DNA of 37,669 nucleotides, taken from Nanohaloarchaea archaeon PL-Br10_U2g5 (GTDB lineage: Archaea > Halobacteriota > Halobacteria > Halobacteriales > Haloferacaceae). The notes beneath the pieces were generated by a model. It saw only the letters and a program-made list of their open reading frames with translations, was not told the DNA's origin and did no database searches. The stretch is from the NCBI GenBank assembly GCA_001564205.1, contig LKMY01000001.1, positions 1 to 37,669 of the forward strand. The letters run 5' to 3'. Positions 1-6,892 of this stretch are shown piece after piece. A program made the position numbers and the translations under genes. The first letter of the stretch is position 1, and each line of letters starts with the position of its first letter.

Positions 1-1292
1 CGGTTCGGATCACGTGGGAACATGATCGCCTCTTTGATGTTGTCGAGGTCGGCGACTTTCTGGACGAGCCGGTCGATTCCGAGCCCGTAGCCGCCGTGAG
101 GGGGGGTACCGAAGCTCAGGGCCTCGATGTAGAACTCGAAGTTGGCCTGCTCGACGCCCTCTTCTTCCATCACGTCGGTCATGCGATCGACGTCGTGTTC
201 CCGCTGCCCGCCCGACGAGAGCTCCTGGCCTTTATATATGAGGTCGAACTTCCGGGAGGCGATCTCGTCGCCCTCGACGTCTTGCATGTAGTAGAACTTC
301 TCGTCGGGGTAGCCGACGACAAAGAAGGCCGGATGACCCTGTTCTTCGAAGTGCTCGCCGAGCAGCTTCTCGCCTTTCGTGTCGAGGTCGGTCGGGTCGT
401 CGGGGAAATGGCCATACTCGGTCTCGAGGATATCGAGCGCCTCGTCGAAGGTGATCCGCGGGAAGTCGTCTTCGGGGACCGCTAAGTCGACGCCGAGCAG
501 ATCGAGCTCGCGCTCGCCGTCCTCGGCGGCGGCTCGTAGCGCGTACCGCAGCGACTCCTCTTGGACGTCCATCACGTCATCGTGGTCGTCGATGTACGCG
601 AGTTCGACGTCGAACATCGCGATCTCGGAGACGTGTCGCGAGGTCGCGAAGTCCTCCGCGCGGAACGCGGTGCCGTTCTCGTAGACGGCCTCGTAGCCGG
701 ACGCCATCAGCATCTGCTTGTACAGCTGCGGGCTCTGCGACAGGAACGCGTCCTTGTTGTAGTAGAGAATCGGGAACAGCTCTGCACCGCCTTCGGCACC
801 GCCCTTGGAGATGCGCGGCGTCTTGATGTCGACGAACCCCTGGTCGTCGAACCACTCTTCCATCGCCGTCATCAGCTTCGAACGAAGCGTGAACACCGCG
901 CTCGTCTTCGGCTTCCGGAGGTCGAGTGCGCGGTTGTCGAGCCGCGTCGACAGATCGACTTCGATATCTTTGGAGATCTCGAGTGGGAGCGGAGAGTCGG
1001 CCTCGTCGATGACCTCGTACTCGGTCGGGGCGAGCTCGACGCCGCCGGGAGCCTGACCGCTCTCCAGCGGTTTCCCGACGACACGAACAACGTACTCTGC
1101 ACCGACGTCCTGTACCGCCTCGAACAGCTCCGGCTCTCGCTCCTCTTTGAAAACGACTTGGATGAGCCCCTCGCGGTCGCGCACGATGAGAAAGACGAGT
1201 CCCCCCAGATCGCGGATTTCGTGAACGTGGCCCGCGATAGCGACCTCGTCTGCGTCCGGTTCGACTGCCGACGTGTGAATTCGCTCGATCAT
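1..1292 (-). CDS. aspS: Aspartyl-tRNA(Asp/Asn) synthetase, 3' end cut by window edge
   Basis: Class II aminoacyl-tRNA synthetase that charges tRNA with aspartate. An N-terminal OB-fold anticodon domain (about residues 15-100, [11 protein letters not shown]) is followed by the class II core: motif 2 FRAED, the flipping-loop region [22 protein letters not shown], and motif 3 GLGIDRL near the end. The reading frame is open to base 1 and stops at FPRDPNR, so only a few C-terminal residues are missing out of about 434. The ATG at 1290-1292 begins [12 protein letters not shown]. His24 and Pro82 occupy the positions that, in archaeal AspRS, are His/Pro in non-discriminating enzymes and Trp/Lys in discriminating ones, so this enzyme probably also makes Asp-tRNA(Asn) for transamidation. 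The residue match is from memory of the family alignment. Confidence 0.96.
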   Translation of the reverse strand, partial: MIERIHTSAVEPDADEVAIAGHVHEIRDLGGLVFLIVRDREGLIQVVFKEEREPELFEAVQDVGAEYVVRVVGKPLESGQAPGGVELAPTEYEVIDEADSPLPLEISKDIEVDLSTRLDNRALDLRKPKTSAVFTLRSKLMTAMEEWFDDQGFVDIKTPRISKGGAEGGAELFPILYYNKDAFLSQSPQLYKQMLMASGYEAVYENGTAFRAEDFATSRHVSEIAMFDVELAYIDDHDDVMDVQEESLRYALRAAAEDGERELDLLGVDLAVPEDDFPRITFDEALDILETEYGHFPDDPTDLDTKGEKLLGEHFEEQGHPAFFVVGYPDEKFYYMQDVEGDEIASRKFDLIYKGQELSSGGQREHDVDRMTDVMEEEGVEQANFEFYIEALSFGTPPHGGYGLGIDRLVQKVADLDNIKEAIMFPRDPN

Positions 1293-1369
1293 AAGCTGGC
1301 TGAGTTACGTGCAACTGGTCGGGCGTTCATCATAGGCCTGTCGTCTCGATGTCGGTAGACGTGCCGGTA

Positions 1370-1669
1370 CTACCGGCGAAGGCCCGCCTCTTCGTCATCC
1401 TCAACGAACCGGACTGTAAAGTAGTCGTAGCCGCCGTAGGCGACGTCGAGCGCCCCGAGCCACCAGTTCCAGCGATCGACGATCGACGATCCCTCGGGAG
1501 CGTCTTCGAGGTGATCGATCACGCCGGGGACGGTCAGGGCGTGGCCCCGATCGTGGGAGGGTCGTCCGGAGTCGGCGAGATCCTGGGCCGCTCGGGAAAC
1601 CGCCAGCCGCTCTGCTGTGGTCCCGCCGAACTCCCGTTCAAGCGCGCCTTCCAGACGCTGTCTGTCCAT
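1370..1669 (-). CDS. Conserved haloarchaeal hypothetical protein, 99 aa
   Basis: I do not recognise a named family. The start chosen is the ATG at 1667-1669 (MDRQRLEGALERE). The upstream frame remains open but its composition (Arg, Ser, His, Cys rich) is not halophilic, while the chosen part is acidic with good codon use. Visible features are an N-terminal helix (RQRLEGALEREFGG), a central SGRPSHDRGHALTVPGVIDHLEDAP stretch with several His/Asp residues, then RWNWWLGALDVAYGGYDYFTVRF and an acidic tail. There are no membrane segments and no Cys, so it is probably a small cytoplasmic protein. It lies between aspS and a membrane protein gene on the same strand, with gaps of 77 and 109 bases, so it need not be co-transcribed. 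Confidence 0.7.
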   Translation of the reverse strand: MDRQRLEGALEREFGGTTAERLAVSRAAQDLADSGRPSHDRGHALTVPGVIDHLEDAPEGSSIVDRWNWWLGALDVAYGGYDYFTVRFVEDDEEAGLRR

Positions 1670-1778
1670 ACGGTGTCTACGACTGCCGAGTATTTGAGTC
1701 GCGTGGTAGGAACTCTCATATCCGGGGTCACGCACGAGTCGGGTGACCACACCGCAGGGCGATTGCAAAGAGTGGAAG

Positions 1779-2690
1779 TCACAACCGTGCGGCGAGCGCG
1801 AGAAACAGGAGGCTGAACGGTCCCATAAGTATCGCCAACACGGAGCCCGCTGCTCCTTCACCGGCGGCGAAAGCGATAGCGAGACCGACAATGAGCGACG
1901 AGGAGCCGACCAAAGCGAGTACGACCCGTTCCGGGACGCTCGCCCGATCCGGCCCGTCGCTGCGTGCGAGTATCCCCTGGAGAGCGTCCTCGACGTCGTC
2001 TGCCACTTCGGTCGGTGCGAACGCCCACGGCGTCGACCGATACCACGCGTTTCCGCGGTATGCGAGCAGGAAGAGCGTGGTCCACGGGAGGTCGATCCGT
2101 CGAACGCGGATCACGGCGTCGAGGTTGTCCGAGCGGGTTCGACCGCTCGACGCACCAGTCCGCTCAAGGGTCGCTTTCGTCGGATCGAGCTGGTGTGTCG
2201 CACCGGGCTGAAACGCGAGCAGTGGGACGATCCACACGGCCGGGACGAGCCCGGCGCCACCCGCCGTGAGCCAGTCCGGACCGAACCACCACGCGGCGAG
2301 GGGAATCCCCACACCGGCCAGGACCCACACCGGACGGAACGACGAGAGTGTGAACCGTTCGTTTCCAAGCGACGAACGATCGAATTCCGACTCCGTATAG
2401 TGGAGGTAGGCGTACGGGAGAACCAGTATCGCAAGCGCACCGAGAAGCACCACGAAGACGAACGCGTCGCTCCCGCTCACGCCCGCAAGCAGCACGGGAA
2501 GATCCGCCACGATCAACGCGCTTCTCGCACCCGCGATCAGGAACACGAGTGCCGCGACAACAGCAAGCGCGAGGAGCAGTCCGAATCCCGCCGCGAGCGA
2601 GCGGAGCCGCTCGTATCGCACCGGCCCCCACTCGATCGGCTCGTTGCCGACTGGCTCAGAAGTCGCAGCGGAACCGCTCTCGGAGGGCAT
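1779..2690 (-). CDS. Multi-pass membrane protein of unknown function, 303 aa
   Basis: A short acidic N-terminal region (MPSESGSAATSEPVGNEP) is followed by about six predicted membrane segments: roughly residues 30-53 (LAAGFGLLLALAVVAALVF), 70-95, 120-140 (VWVLAGVGIPLAAWWFG), 143-160, 250-270 and 277-300. A hydrophilic region of about 90 residues (165-250), rich in Arg and acidic residues and containing LPWTTLFLLAYRGNAWYRSTPWAF, lies between the first four and the last two segments and is probably a cytoplasmic or peripheral domain. I do not recognise the family. I chose the ATG at 2688-2690 because a TATA-like box lies about 28 bases upstream. A possible ATG at 2711 would sit almost on the promoter. 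Confidence 0.78.
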   Translation of the reverse strand: MPSESGSAATSEPVGNEPIEWGPVRYERLRSLAAGFGLLLALAVVAALVFLIAGARSALIVADLPVLLAGVSGSDAFVFVVLLGALAILVLPYAYLHYTESEFDRSSLGNERFTLSSFRPVWVLAGVGIPLAAWWFGPDWLTAGGAGLVPAVWIVPLLAFQPGATHQLDPTKATLERTGASSGRTRSDNLDAVIRVRRIDLPWTTLFLLAYRGNAWYRSTPWAFAPTEVADDVEDALQGILARSDGPDRASVPERVVLALVGSSSLIVGLAIAFAAGEGAAGSVLAILMGPFSLLFLALAARL

Positions 2691-2713
2691 ACGATGTCGA
2701 TATGCCGTCATAT

Positions 2714-2722
2714 CGTATAAAT
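2714..2722 (-). promoter_or_regulatory. TATA-like box for the 303-aa membrane protein
   Basis: On the minus strand the AT-rich element ATTTATACG is centred about 28 bases before the ATG at 2690. This fits an archaeal TATA box giving a leaderless or nearly leaderless transcript and argues against the upstream ATG at 2711. Confidence 0.55.
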
Positions 2723-2808
2723 CGTGGTGCGCCGGTCGACCCCCCCCTTTCCCGTGGCCTCGCGAGCTGATCGGTCGACGTATACGGACGGACCGTCTAC
2801 AGCGGGAT

Positions 2809-3171
2809 ATGACTGACTGGCGCGCGGTCGGCTACGGATTCGTCGTGATGTTTATTGTCGGGCTGCTCGCGTCGTTTGCGCCCGTGATCGGTCACATCGG
2901 GGCCGGACTGATCGGCGGGTTCGTCGCCGGCTACGTCGCGGGTGGAGGGCTGCTCTCCGGGACGTGGCACGGTCTCTTAGCGGGCTCGGTCACCGGAATC
3001 GCGATCACGCTCGTCCTCGCCGCGTTCGGCGGACTGGTCGGACTCGTCGGCGGGCCGGTAGGGAGCCTGCTCGGCGGCGCGGGAGTGCTCATCGTCGGGC
3101 TGTTTCTGACGTTCCTGTTCGCGATCGACTCTGCGCTCGCGGGAGCGATCGGCGGCGTGCTCGGAGACTGA
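2809..3171 (+). CDS. Small Gly-rich integral membrane protein, DUF5518-type
   Basis: The 120-residue product begins MTDWRAVGYG at the ATG 2809-2811 and consists almost wholly of four hydrophobic Gly/Ala-rich segments (about residues 8-28, 30-48, 55-80 and 85-112) joined by very short turns such as GGGLLSGTWHG. This compact layout and the GLIGGFVAGYVAGG motif fit the haloarchaeal DUF5518 family, which has no known function; the family name is from memory. The frame is open upstream, but that region holds the divergent promoter of the 1779-2690 gene and has non-halophilic composition. The gene is divergent from the membrane protein on its left and convergent with the peroxiredoxin gene on its right. 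Confidence 0.8.
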   Translation: MTDWRAVGYGFVVMFIVGLLASFAPVIGHIGAGLIGGFVAGYVAGGGLLSGTWHGLLAGSVTGIAITLVLAAFGGLVGLVGGPVGSLLGGAGVLIVGLFLTFLFAIDSALAGAIGGVLGD

Positions 3172-3201
3172 GTGAGATAGCAGAGACGGGGCGTTCGGTA
3201 T

Positions 3202-3675
3202 CTAGGCGGACTCCGCAGCGTCGAGGACGGCCTCGTACTCCGGCTCGTCTGTCGGCTCGTCGGCGATCCAGCTGTAGACGACCTCACCGTCGGCGTCGAG
3301 CACGAACACGGCTCGGTTCGCGATGTCGTACAGTCCGAGGTCGGGGATCTCCATCTCCAAGTCGTACGCCCGGATCGCGTCGCCGGCCATATCGCTCACG
3401 AGGTCGAACTCGAGGTCGTACTCCTCGCGGAACGCACCCTGCGAGAACGGGGAGTCGGCGCTGATACCGAACAGGGTCGCGCCGGTGTCGTCGAACGCGT
3501 CCGCGTGTTCTTGAAACGCGACCATCTCGTTGGTACACGGCGGCGTGAACGCGCCGGGGAAGAACGCGAGCACGACCGGCCCGTCACCGAGGTGGTCGTC
3601 GAGATCGAACGGCTCGTGGTCGCTCGTGCCGATCGTCGCGGTGAACGTTGGTGCGGTGTCGCCTGTCGAAATCAT
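3202..3675 (-). CDS. Peroxiredoxin, single-cysteine (AhpC/TSA family)
   Basis: A thiol peroxidase of 157 residues, the usual length of the compact AhpE/1-Cys-like peroxiredoxins, which reduces hydrogen peroxide and organic hydroperoxides in the cytoplasm. The active site PGAFTPPC is at residues 40-47, with peroxidatic Cys47 in the family motif PxxxTxxC. No other cysteine is present in the protein, so the resolving thiol must come from a partner such as a thioredoxin-like protein or a low-molecular-weight thiol (haloarchaea use gamma-glutamylcysteine). The second half contains the expected FGISADSPFSQGAFRE and RAVFVLDADGEVVYSW strands. The start ATG is at 3673-3675, with a T-rich promoter-like run about 30 bases upstream. 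Confidence 0.93.
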   Translation of the reverse strand: MISTGDTAPTFTATIGTSDHEPFDLDDHLGDGPVVLAFFPGAFTPPCTNEMVAFQEHADAFDDTGATLFGISADSPFSQGAFREEYDLEFDLVSDMAGDAIRAYDLEMEIPDLGLYDIANRAVFVLDADGEVVYSWIADEPTDEPEYEAVLDAAESA

Positions 3676-3776
3676 CAGTTAACCGTACGGTCGGTTCGGT
3701 GAAAAAAGCTCGTTTCATCCACCTCGCACGAAACGGATAGCACCGACGACCGCGAGCGACCGAGGCGGCGGCCGGC

Positions 3777-4280
3777 TCACTCCCGGTCGAGGTACTCCTG
3801 CTGGATCGCGACAATGTCGGCGGAGTCCTCGCAGTCGGCGTATCGCCGAAGCGGCTCTTCGTTGAGTTCGAGGAAGGTATCCCCCCACGTGAACTTCGCC
3901 ATGATCCGCTCCGCGTGATCCCGTTCGCCGAAGATCGCGAGCGCGGCCGCGAACGCCTCGACGGTTGTCAGCTGCAGTGGTCGGCCGAAGTTCACCGGGT
4001 TGCCGGCGACGAGGTAGGGGAGCGCTCGGTGTTCGCCCGGCAGCGAGAACATCTTTTCGCCGGCCGATTCCCACGAGCAGTCGAGCGCCACGAGCGCGTT
4101 TTCGCGGGCGAGGTCGGCGTCGGCGGGCGAGAGCGCCCGCTCGGCGTGGGGGTTTAACACGACGCCGTAGGGGGTGGCGCGGTCGGATTGGTGCAGTTCG
4201 ACGAGGTCGAAGCGCGCGAGCTTCCGGGCCGTGCACTTGTCGGGGTCGTCGTCCCCCTCGTACCGGACGTGCAGATCCAC
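3777..4280 (-). CDS. tsr3: tRNA/rRNA-type aminocarboxypropyl transferase Tsr3 (DUF367)
   Basis: The product matches the archaeal Tsr3/DUF367 family, a SPOUT-like enzyme that transfers the 3-amino-3-carboxypropyl group of S-adenosylmethionine to a hypermodified uridine of the small-subunit rRNA. Visible family features are [18 protein letters not shown] near the start, [37 protein letters not shown] and [11 protein letters not shown] near the end. The longest frame starts at 4331, but the segment before VDLHVRY is not conserved in composition and spans a TATA box (4302-4309). I therefore assign the GTG at 4278-4280, giving 167 residues, leaderless, with the box centred about 26 bases upstream. 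Annotation pipelines that prefer ATG would call it 17 residues too long. Confidence 0.9.
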   Translation of the reverse strand: MDLHVRYEGDDDPDKCTARKLARFDLVELHQSDRATPYGVVLNPHAERALSPADADLARENALVALDCSWESAGEKMFSLPGEHRALPYLVAGNPVNFGRPLQLTTVEAFAAALAIFGERDHAERIMAKFTWGDTFLELNEEPLRRYADCEDSADIVAIQQEYLDRE

Positions 4281-4301
4281 ACGGACGAGTTCGGGTGAGT
4301 C

Positions 4302-4309
4302 GTTTATAA
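4302..4309 (-). promoter_or_regulatory. TATA box of tsr3
   Basis: TTATAAAC on the minus strand, centred about 26 bases before the GTG start at 4280. It is one of the clearest TATA boxes in the window and decides the start of tsr3. Confidence 0.65.
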
Positions 4310-4361
4310 GACGTGCGGACGGAGTCAGCAAAAAATGCTCGGGGCCGTCGGTCGCGCCCGA

Positions 4362-4472
4362 TCACGGGGCGCGCGTCTGCGTCACCATCGACTCGGGGTC
4401 GTCGCTTTCCGACGGGACGCGCGTCTGCGTCGCGATCGGATCCGATTCGTCTTCGGGTGTTGGTTCGCTCAT
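4362..4472 (-). CDS. Possible 36-aa acidic repeat microprotein upstream of tsr3
   Basis: A short frame opens with ATG at 4470-4472 and ends with TGA at 4362-4364. It encodes MSEPTPEDESDPIATQTRVP followed by a diverged second copy, SESDDPESMVTQTRAP. The repeat unit is roughly D-D-P-x-x-(I/M)-x-T-Q-T-R-x-P. Codon use is GC3-rich and the composition is acidic, like real haloarchaeal proteins. A T-rich element (CTCTTTTGTAC, 4499-4509) lies about 31 bases upstream on the minus strand and a T6 run follows the stop at about 4331, so it could be a short monocistronic leaderless unit on the same strand as tsr3. I recognise no family, and it could be chance. Confidence 0.38.
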   Translation of the reverse strand: MSEPTPEDESDPIATQTRVPSESDDPESMVTQTRAP

Positions 4473-4716
4473 CGCGGTCGTCACTCGCGTTTCACCGTAC
4501 AAAAGAGTTCAGCTAAAACAACAGTTATTCCGCCGATCTCCTAATACACGTTTACTAGTATGAGATTTATTACTGTATTTGGGTCTATATTTCTGTCAGA
4601 CTCGGACTCTCCTTGTATTCGACAACGATCGTTAGTCGTCTCGCACCGCGCTCTGGATACCGTCAAACCGACCCGGTACCGGCGGGGTTTTTCCTCGTTG
4701 CCGCGCAGTGTAAGGT
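4473..4716. other. AT-rich intergenic region between tsr3 and cofE
   Basis: About 240 bases with no convincing gene. Positions 4500-4620 are much more AT-rich than the surroundings (for example a tract around 4545-4600 with TTTACTAGTATGAGATTTA). The right end (4685-4694, GGGTTTTTCC) looks like the cofE promoter. A long frame beginning at 4560 on the plus strand runs into cofE in another frame and has poor codon use. The AT-rich part may be a promoter zone or a remnant of acquired DNA; I see no inverted or direct repeats that would name it. Confidence 0.5.
4685..4694 (+). promoter_or_regulatory. TATA-like promoter element of cofE
   Basis: GGGTTTTTCC is centred about 27 bases before the cofE ATG at 4717, a spacing that fits a leaderless haloarchaeal transcript. 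The sequence is a weak match to a TATA box. Confidence 0.4.
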
Positions 4717-5472
4717 ATGGAGCTGTTCGCCGTCCCGGACCTCCCGGAGATCCGGGAGGGAGACGACCTCGCGGCGATGATCGACGAGCGCGTCGACCTC
4801 CGCGAGGACGACGTCGTCGTCGTCGCCAGCACCGTCGTCTCCAAGGCTGAGGGCCGCACCCACGACCTCGACGACTTCCCGCCGAGTCCGCGCGCGAACG
4901 AGGTCGCCGACCGACTGGCGGCGATCGCGGACGAAGAGAAGGACCCGCGCTTCGCGCAGGCCGTTCTCGAGGAGTCGACGGAGCTGATCATGGAGGCCCC
5001 GTTCCTGCTGACGGCGACCCGCTTCGGCCATATCGGCGTCAACGCCGGAATCGACCGATCGAACGTTCCCGACGGCGATCTGCTGTTGCTCCCGGAGCGA
5101 CCGTCCGAGAGCGCAGCACGCATCCGCGAGGGGCTCTCGGCCGACCGCGTCGTCGTCAGCGACACCTGCGGCCGCCCGTTCAGACACGGGCAGCGCGGCG
5201 TCGCGATCGGCTGGGCCGGAATCCCCGCGAGTCGCGACTGGCGCGGCGAGCCCGACCGAGACGGCCGCGAGATGGGCGTCACCGTCCAGAACGTGATAGA
5301 CGAGCTGGCGAGCGCCGCAAACCTCGTCGCCGGCGAAGGCGCGGGCGGTACCCCGGTCGTCGTCGTCCGCGACTGGGCGTTCGGCGACCACGAGGGCTCA
5401 CAGAATCACTTCCGCGAGGTCGACGGCGACTTCGTTCGTCAGGCGCTCCGCCAGTGGGAGTTTCAGGAGTAA
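4717..5472 (+). CDS. cofE: Coenzyme F420-0:L-glutamate ligase CofE
   Basis: CofE adds one or more L-glutamates to F420-0 with GTP, finishing the deazaflavin cofactor F420. The 251-residue length is typical. Family stretches seen are VVVASTVVSKAEGR (about 34-47), DPRFAQAVLEES, RFGHIGVNAGIDRSNVP (about 102-118), LLLLPERPSESAARIRE, VVVSDTCGRPFRHGQRGVAIG (about 145-166) and DELASAANLVAGEGAGGTPVVVVR near the end. The metal-binding Asp-rich and GxNxG segments are intact. It is followed after 14 bases by mer, whose product uses F420, so the two are likely one transcript coupling cofactor and enzyme supply. Confidence 0.96.
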   Translation: MELFAVPDLPEIREGDDLAAMIDERVDLREDDVVVVASTVVSKAEGRTHDLDDFPPSPRANEVADRLAAIADEEKDPRFAQAVLEESTELIMEAPFLLTATRFGHIGVNAGIDRSNVPDGDLLLLPERPSESAARIREGLSADRVVVSDTCGRPFRHGQRGVAIGWAGIPASRDWRGEPDRDGREMGVTVQNVIDELASAANLVAGEGAGGTPVVVVRDWAFGDHEGSQNHFREVDGDFVRQALRQWEFQE

Positions 5473-5486
5473 CCACGGACCAGATC

Positions 5487-6470
5487 ATGCTCGGAATCGA
5501 ACTCACCCCCGAACACGAGTTGCACCGCCTCGTCGACCTCGGCGTCCGCGCCGAGAACGCCGGCTACGACACCGTCTACTCGACGTGTCACTACAACAAC
5601 CGCGACCCGTGGGCGTTCCTCTCACAGCTCGCGACCGCGACGGATTCGGTTCGACTCGGTCCGGGCGTCGCCAACCCCTACGAGACGCACCCCGTCACGC
5701 TCGCCTCGCGGGTCGCGACCCTCGATGAGCTCTCCGAGGGACGCGCGGTCTTCGGGCTCGGTCCCGGAGACCCGTCTACCCTTCGGAACCTCGGACTGTC
5801 TGACCAGCGCGGGCTCCGCTCCGTGCTGGAGGCGTTCAAGACCGCACAGCAGCTGTGGGCGGGCGAGCGCGTCGACCACGAGGGGACCTTCGACGCCAGC
5901 GAGGCCGGACTCAACTACGAACCGCCACAGGGCGCAGAGATTCCGGTCCACGTCGGCGGCGAGGGACCCCATATGTGTCGGATGGCCGCGAAACACGCGG
6001 ACGGGCTTCTCTACAACGGTTCACACCCCAAAGACCTCGCGTGGGCCCGCGACCAGGTCGACGACGGCCTCTCGGACCGACCCGACCACCGCGGGAAGTT
6101 CGAGCTGATCGCGTACGCCGCGGTGTCGATCGACGAGGACGAGTCGGCCGCCCGCGAGGCCGCCCGTCCACCGGTCGCGTTTATCACGGCTGGCGCGGCT
6201 CCGCCCGTGTTGAAACGCCACGGTATCGACCCCGACGCGGCCGAGACGATCGGTGAGGCCGTATCGGCCGGTAGGTTCTCCGCGGCCTTCGAGCGCGTGA
6301 CGCCCGAGATGATCGACGCGTTCTGTATGGCCGGCGCTCCCGAAACCGTTCGCGAGCGAGCTGCCGCAGTGGCGGCGCACGCAGACGGACTCGTCGTCGG
6401 CTCCCCGCTCGGCCCCGATCTCGAAGCGAGCGTCGAGCTCGCGGCTGAGACGCTAGACGGGCTGTTCTAG
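5487..6470 (+). CDS. mer: F420-dependent methylenetetrahydromethanopterin reductase-like enzyme (Mer)
   Basis: A luciferase-like TIM-barrel oxidoreductase (327 residues) that in methanogens reduces methylene-H4MPT with F420H2. In haloarchaea the physiological pterin or folate is uncertain, and it probably serves one-carbon metabolism. Features include MLGIELTPEHE at the start, STCHYNNRDPWAFLSQLA (about 32-49), RLGPGVANPYETHPVTLASRVATLDELS, the F420/bacterial-luciferase-like GRAVFGLGPGDPSTL, and PVHVGGEGPHMCRMAAKHADGLLYNGSHP. The start ATG at 5487-5489 fits the family N-terminus. The frame is open back to 5454, inside cofE, but that would add an unrelated 11-residue leader. It is probably translated from the cofE transcript. 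Confidence 0.93.
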   Translation: MLGIELTPEHELHRLVDLGVRAENAGYDTVYSTCHYNNRDPWAFLSQLATATDSVRLGPGVANPYETHPVTLASRVATLDELSEGRAVFGLGPGDPSTLRNLGLSDQRGLRSVLEAFKTAQQLWAGERVDHEGTFDASEAGLNYEPPQGAEIPVHVGGEGPHMCRMAAKHADGLLYNGSHPKDLAWARDQVDDGLSDRPDHRGKFELIAYAAVSIDEDESAAREAARPPVAFITAGAAPPVLKRHGIDPDAAETIGEAVSAGRFSAAFERVTPEMIDAFCMAGAPETVRERAAAVAAHADGLVVGSPLGPDLEASVELAAETLDGLF

Positions 6471-6506
6471 ACGTCGGTGATCGGCCCGACAGGCTCGGGA
6501 GGCGCG

Positions 6507-6746
6507 CTACTCGCTTCGACCGCGGCCGCCGAGCGACGGGAGCGTCACGCCGATCTCCTCTAAGAGGCCGCCGACCGCAGCGTACGCAAAGACGAGGACT
6601 GCGACGCCGAGCAGGGCCTGGCCGACGACGACGAGCAACACTGACAGCGGGTCGCCGGCGCCGAGGATCAGGTCGTTCACGAAGATGTCGAGGAATCGAC
6701 CGATATCCCCGACGAGACGGGCGACAAAACTGATAAGCGCGATCAT
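6507..6746 (-). CDS. Small membrane protein, 79 aa
   Basis: The ATG at 6744-6746 gives MIALISFVARLVGDIGRFL, an amphipathic N-terminal helix, then one strong hydrophobic segment at about residues 37-66 (PLSVLLVVVGQALLGVAVLVFAYAAVGGLL) and a short basic tail LGGRGRSE. It is probably a single-pass membrane protein, with the amphipathic stretch lying on the membrane surface. The 28 extra residues of the longer frame (from 6830) have non-halophilic composition and overlap the promoter area of the divergent protease gene. It is convergent with mer. I do not recognise the family. Confidence 0.65.
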   Translation of the reverse strand: MIALISFVARLVGDIGRFLDIFVNDLILGAGDPLSVLLVVVGQALLGVAVLVFAYAAVGGLLEEIGVTLPSLGGRGRSE

Positions 6747-6892
6747 GGACGGTCGTTGATCCGGGAGGTACTTGGGTGTTGAGTTCGCGGTGGGAAAAGT
6801 GGAGCCGTCTCGACCAGCACGGACCGACATCTCTGTCAGGCGGAGTTCGTCAACCGAACGCCTTACACTGGACCGACACGGATCGAACGGTA

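Noticed and set aside
4369..4431. CRISPR-like repeats in the region before tsr3
   Set aside because: Only two short copies of about 14 bases with no regular spacers; explained by the repeated peptide.
4560..4850. 96-residue plus-strand frame before cofE
   Set aside because: Runs into cofE in the wrong frame and has basic, low-complexity Arg/Pro/Gly composition at its end.
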